Shown here: in pieces, positions 59,833-64,000 of the stretch | Numbering within the stretch: position 1 is the first letter of the stretch | Layout: every line of letters begins with the position of its first letter | Origin: Blasia pusilla | Taxonomy: Eukaryota; Marchantiophyta; Marchantiopsida; Blasiales | Direction of reading: 5' to 3' | Assembly: GCA_050084515.1 (NCBI GenBank) | Contig: CM114271.1 | Coordinates: 16,368,001 to 16,432,000 of the forward strand | DNA: 64,000 nucleotides | Position numbers and translations under genes: made by a program | The notes under the pieces: generated by a model | The model's input: only the letters and a program-made list of their open reading frames with translations | What the model was told of the DNA's origin: nothing | Database searches by the model: none

Positions 59833-62800
59833 ATACCCCTTGGAAAATCTAAAAGAGACCCCCATCCCAAAAGACTAACCAAATTAGTAACATACACACA
59901 AATGTCACAAGTTAAGCATTGGCCCAATAAATCGTTTGCTGTGAAATACAAAAGTAGAGAATTGGTAGAAAAGATCAATCTCAATGCAATAGCGCTGATC
60001 TCAAATGTCATGTGACCACACATGAAAAAAAATACAACCAAACATCACGCTAACTCTCTACCTCGCTGACATGGTAGAACTCCAAAAACTCCAACAATCT
60101 CCTCAATTATGATGTAACAATTCTTAAGAAATGATTATTTTCATTCACTCATCACTAAATTTGCTTGCTTGTCCATCTATTTTCCCATAATCTAGGTCTT
60201 CTATTTTGTTGTTTCATTTTCCCATGGAATACAAATCTAACTAAATTTCAGCCTTCTACTATATTATTAAAGAAATGCCTCAAATTAAAAAAAAAGAAAC
60301 TTTTTTTAATCCCTTCAAAAGATCAATTTTTGGTGTCTAATGGGGAAGAAAAAACCATGATGGAATGCAAAAGTTGAATCAAACACATGGAACTTATACA
60401 TAATTTCCTATGCAAATAAATCTAGTTAGGGACCCTATTAAAATGCAATTTTTGATAATCCTCATATTATGCCATAAGGTTTATAGCACTAGTAAGGAAT
60501 CTTATTGGGTTGTGCCACGCATGGATACTTGTTTAGTAATTCAGATTTCAATTTCGTTCTCCTGACCAATCTCTTTGGATGACCCCAAAAGTATTTTAGG
60601 AAGTAGTGACACGTGTCAGACACAAGAGCTAAAAAAAAAAACTACATCCTCCAATTAATTTGTAGAATATAAAGTTGGGATATGATAAGAATAGAATCCA
60701 TGAATAGTGGGTTTTTTTTCTTCATTTCTGCTAAAGACTTCCTAATAATTATGAGTCTCCTCTTACCTTTTTCATTGATATTAAGGATGGAATATAGTTG
60801 TAATATAGAAAAGTATTACTTACCTATGCAATGCACTTGGCTGCAATTTCCTATATTGCATCTCTTTGTTTGCGGAATTGTTATGCAAGAGTATTCCGGT
60901 TTATACCATTTTAAGTGAATACATTGCACTTGGTGTGGCCATCACACTTGGTACAAATATAGTAGATCAAATTAGTTTGATAACATAGCTATTTTGAAAT
61001 ATTTAAGTTCAAAATATTATGGTAATGAAAAAAATAGGAAATAATTCTTGGATAAAAAATAAAAAATTGATAACGAAAAAGAAATGGAAATGGAAAATCT
61101 TGGAAAAAAAAGAAGATGAAATTCCAACAAGATAAAACAAACCCAAATAAAATCTCAACGGAGTCTAACTTCCATGGAATTTCATGGGGGAAACTCCAAC
61201 AACTAAAAAACATAACAAGGTTTGGAAAACCTTCCAACAAAGGTAATCCAATGATGGAAATCTCATTGGAAAAGTCTTTCGAGAGAAATTTCAACGACTA
61301 TTTCCATTGAAAAAAATCTCACCAAAAAAATCTTATGCAAGCACAATTCTTACATCACTCCCAAAAATATGGAGCCGTTTGAAACATTTGAACACATCAC
61401 AACAATAAAATTAAACATGAAAAAAACCATTTGCATTACATGTAAACCTCAAGAATTTATCCCAATAGGAAAGGATGCAAACAATATGAAAGCTTTTGTG
61501 AACCTTCATGACAACATAGTCTTCCATGTATTCTCAATCCAAACATCCACACTATCTTCTCGCGGGTCACATGTTCATTAATTCCAAAAGTCGCATCATA
61601 TTGCTTTCAATACTAAGACTTGAACTTTTCTCATCATGTGACTAGTGTATATACATGATGCACATGGAGGTTATATGTGGATGGTTCAAATAGAACTGTC
61701 AATTGGCAGCGTCTAAAACTAAGTAGGAGGGCTCACAATAACACTTTCTCATGTTTCTTACATTCTAGTGGCAACGCTCGAAGGCCATAAAGGTATTTAT
61801 TGCCTACAAGGGCAGCTTGAGCAAGGGCAACCTAGCCCACCAAAAGATTGAACCAGGAGAATTCAAACCCAATCCATCCATTCACATCTACAAATGGGAT
61901 TTGATATTTATTTATGAAAATCACTTTTTCTAACCTGCCCAAGCCTTTTCGTCCATAATAACAGGGCCTTGAGGCCCTGGTATTATGGACGAAAAGGCAT
62001 GCAATTGGATGTTCATGTGTTTCCACACAAATAAATAATTATTATAATGAAGAATTTCCACCCAAGACCATCCTAAATAGCAAAAGAAAACCTGAGTGCC
62101 ATTTGGAAGAATATACTTCGGCCAAAGTAGCTCAAAATCGTAGGAGTAGAGAGATGCTCGTGAAAACGAAGATGAATAGCCATTTAAAATTTATTCTCAA
62201 AGTGGGGCCTACTTTCTTAATTTGGCTTGTTTTCCTATGTATGGTTGATCACAAATACGGATACAATTTACTAGAACTAATAGACTTGGAGCTCCAGATG
62301 AAATTTTGATTACCCGTTAAGGCTCCATCCAAGAATGACCACAACGAGTGTGACTTAAATGATAAAAACACCAAACAACTTTACCGTGTATGGTCGGACA
62401 GTAGAGTGTAGCTTAAATGATGGAAAAATCAAATAACTTTACGAGTGTATGGTCCAACAGTAGTCTGTGCACCTATAGATGGTAAGTCACTTTTCTTTGA
62501 GGAAGTGTTACATGTATTGCAATTGTGAATAATTTTCTCATCAACCTTCACATGATTCAGATAAATGTATTGCAAGGTTAGAGACAATGGGAACTGCAGT
62601 TCCTACACGACTTTTCTTGAATCCTGATCTGTCCAATCATACTAGGAGGGTATTCACCCGTGATACAATTGTCCATCACACCTCCTCCATGTTTCACATG
62701 TGCAAGAATTCACCTCCATTGACACCAGAAACTTCATGGAGTGTGGCTTGTTATCTTGCAAGCATGTAAAAGAGGACGGATCAAGTCTAAATTTCAAATT

Positions 62801-64000
62801 AAGTAAGCAAGATGCCAATTTCCTCATTATCATGAAAAAGGTGATGGCTTGTGCCAACTTCCACACACTATCAAAAGAGATGACAGAACTCCCTTTGAGT
62901 TGTGTTGTTTTAGTGCTGAACTCAGATTGTCTTCTATTGCCTTTTTCCTTCCTTGGTTGACCAGTATAAACCCTCTCCATCACTTGCAGCATGAGAATAT
63001 CCTTTTTCATCGCCCTTGACCAACGACCCTATCTCACACACAATCGTATTAAAAAGTTAAGTAAAAGGTTAAGGCACCCCTCCAATGCTCCTTATCCCAA
63101 CCTCAGATGGAAGCTCCGAACTGATAACTTGACCTCGCAGAATAGGGAAGGACAGGCTAAAACCATTCAGCGGATTAACCTAATTGATCGACTGAATTCA
63201 CCTTCCGGTACTATAAACCCCAACTGCTGACCCCACCCTAACATGATGCATTAAGTCCGAGTAAGGAAGGCTTAGATAGACCATTCAGCTGATTCACTTC
63301 GTCTAAAATCCAGTGATATAAACCCAACTCATGATCTCATAATAAGATGAGACACTCCGTCTAATTTAGAGAGGCAGACGATCAACTCTGGACTCCCCAT
63401 TCTCTAGACATGGCATCTTTATCCTAGGCAGGATGAGGACTGTCACAGGACAATTGTAAGCCCAAAGCAACATGAAATACCTGGTGAAGCATGATCATGA
63501 TGCAACTGATGCTGCTGCACATTTCAAGTAACATGACCCTTCATCAGAATCACAAACACAGAAAACTTTGAAATCAATTCACTCTAATGTCTACAAGCCT
63601 TCTTGTTGGTGGACCCTACCTCGTTCATGAGCAAGGAGATACTACTGGATCACAAGCTTCCGAGAACGGAAATTCCATCTCAATTTTCTGTTTTCCATTA
63701 TGCATTCTTTCTCCATGAACAATTCTCTCTGGTACCACCCTGCCTCACTATTGGATACTAGAAGGAAGATCGACATGAAGGGATATATTTGGCAAATGAG
63801 GGAAGGACTTCCTAATTATCCATTCCTTTCGCAGCTTTGTGAGGCCTTCCTTAATTGCTGAGATCCCAAGCCCTTGGCATGCGGTCATGATACCAGTGAG
63901 GAAAAAGTTTCTAGGATCCTTGCAAGGTGTAGAACATCTGCTAGGTCAACACATGACTTTGGAGCAACTCATCACACTATGGTTGAGACATAATTGGACT
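59833..64000. other. AT-rich gap at the right end
   Basis: No gene can be supported. The sequence is AT-rich to about 62.5 kb, then more balanced. Short frames occur without recognisable domains. A long hairpin lies at 61943-61998. Confidence 0.5.
61943..61998. repeat. 27 bp inverted repeat with one mismatch
   Basis: Arms 61943-61969 and 61972-61998 are reverse complements over 27 bases with one mismatch and only a 2 nt gap (TG), so the structure would form a near-perfect cruciform or hairpin. Confidence 0.92.

Noticed and set aside
62581-63010. Overlapping open frames on both strands
   Set aside because: No domain or repeat signature, and neither strand shows consistent coding character.
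63748-63940. Possible last exon of a minus-strand gene (contains GIMTACQGLGISAIKEGLTK and a stop at 63748-63750)
   Set aside because: No family recognised, no supported acceptor, and the rest would lie outside or in unread frames. Left out of the annotation.

Overview
This window is nuclear DNA of a green plant. The reasons are spliced genes with GT-AG introns whose closest recognisable relatives are plant proteins (a chloroplast ClpF-type Clp adaptor, a PUX10-type UBX protein and a plant F-box protein), together with Ty3/gypsy retrotransposons, a Helitron and long AT-rich gaps. The species cannot be fixed from the sequence. The large repeat load and the unusual retrotransposons make me suspect a non-seed land plant or close algal relative, but that is inference.

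Host genes. Only three look intact. A nine-exon ClpF-like gene runs on the + strand (8246-12346, 351 codons). A single-exon F-box gene related to Arabidopsis At5g39250 lies on the - strand (15902-16780). A four-exon PUX10-like gene with UBA, hydrophobic hairpin, UAS, coiled coil and UBX runs on the - strand (39984-42470). A short stretch near 34.1 kb matches mitochondrial nad4.

Mobile DNA. The main interest is a Ty3/gypsy lineage ('family A') present as copy 1 (- strand, 1 to about 4868, cut by the window edge) and copy 2 (+ strand, 22589-32627, with LTRs and a 4-5 bp target duplication). Its polyprotein reads gag with two zinc knuckles, then retropepsin, then a complete-order C5-cytosine DNA methyltransferase (motifs I, IV, VI, VIII, X), then reverse transcriptase, RNase H and integrase, ending in a C4HC3 PHD finger. 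A diverged relative ('family B', about 53.66-59.83 kb) carries a homologous gag, protease and methyltransferase start, with a solo LTR of its own LTR family (58107-59122, 5 bp target duplication) in the protease. A family A fragment with swapped domain order (integrase before reverse transcriptase) lies at 52.08-53.66 kb inside a family B LTR. All copies are broken, and most stops in family A are CAG to TAG changes.

Other repeats. A different gypsy pol relic abuts copy 1 (4873-6286). A Helitron with Rep and Pif1-type helicase remains fills 46.56-50.4 kb on the - strand, followed on that strand by a 105 bp tandem duplication and an array of about eleven 28 bp palindromes (45.49-46.14 kb). There is a foldback element near 19.1-19.4 kb, a hAT-like relic near 21.4-21.8 kb, and several long near-perfect hairpins (7.7, 18.4, 20.0, 30.3 and 61.9 kb).

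The gaps 12.35-15.9, 16.8-18.4, 32.7-33.9, 34.3-39.98, 42.5-44.5 and 59.9-64.0 kb contain no coding sequence I can support.
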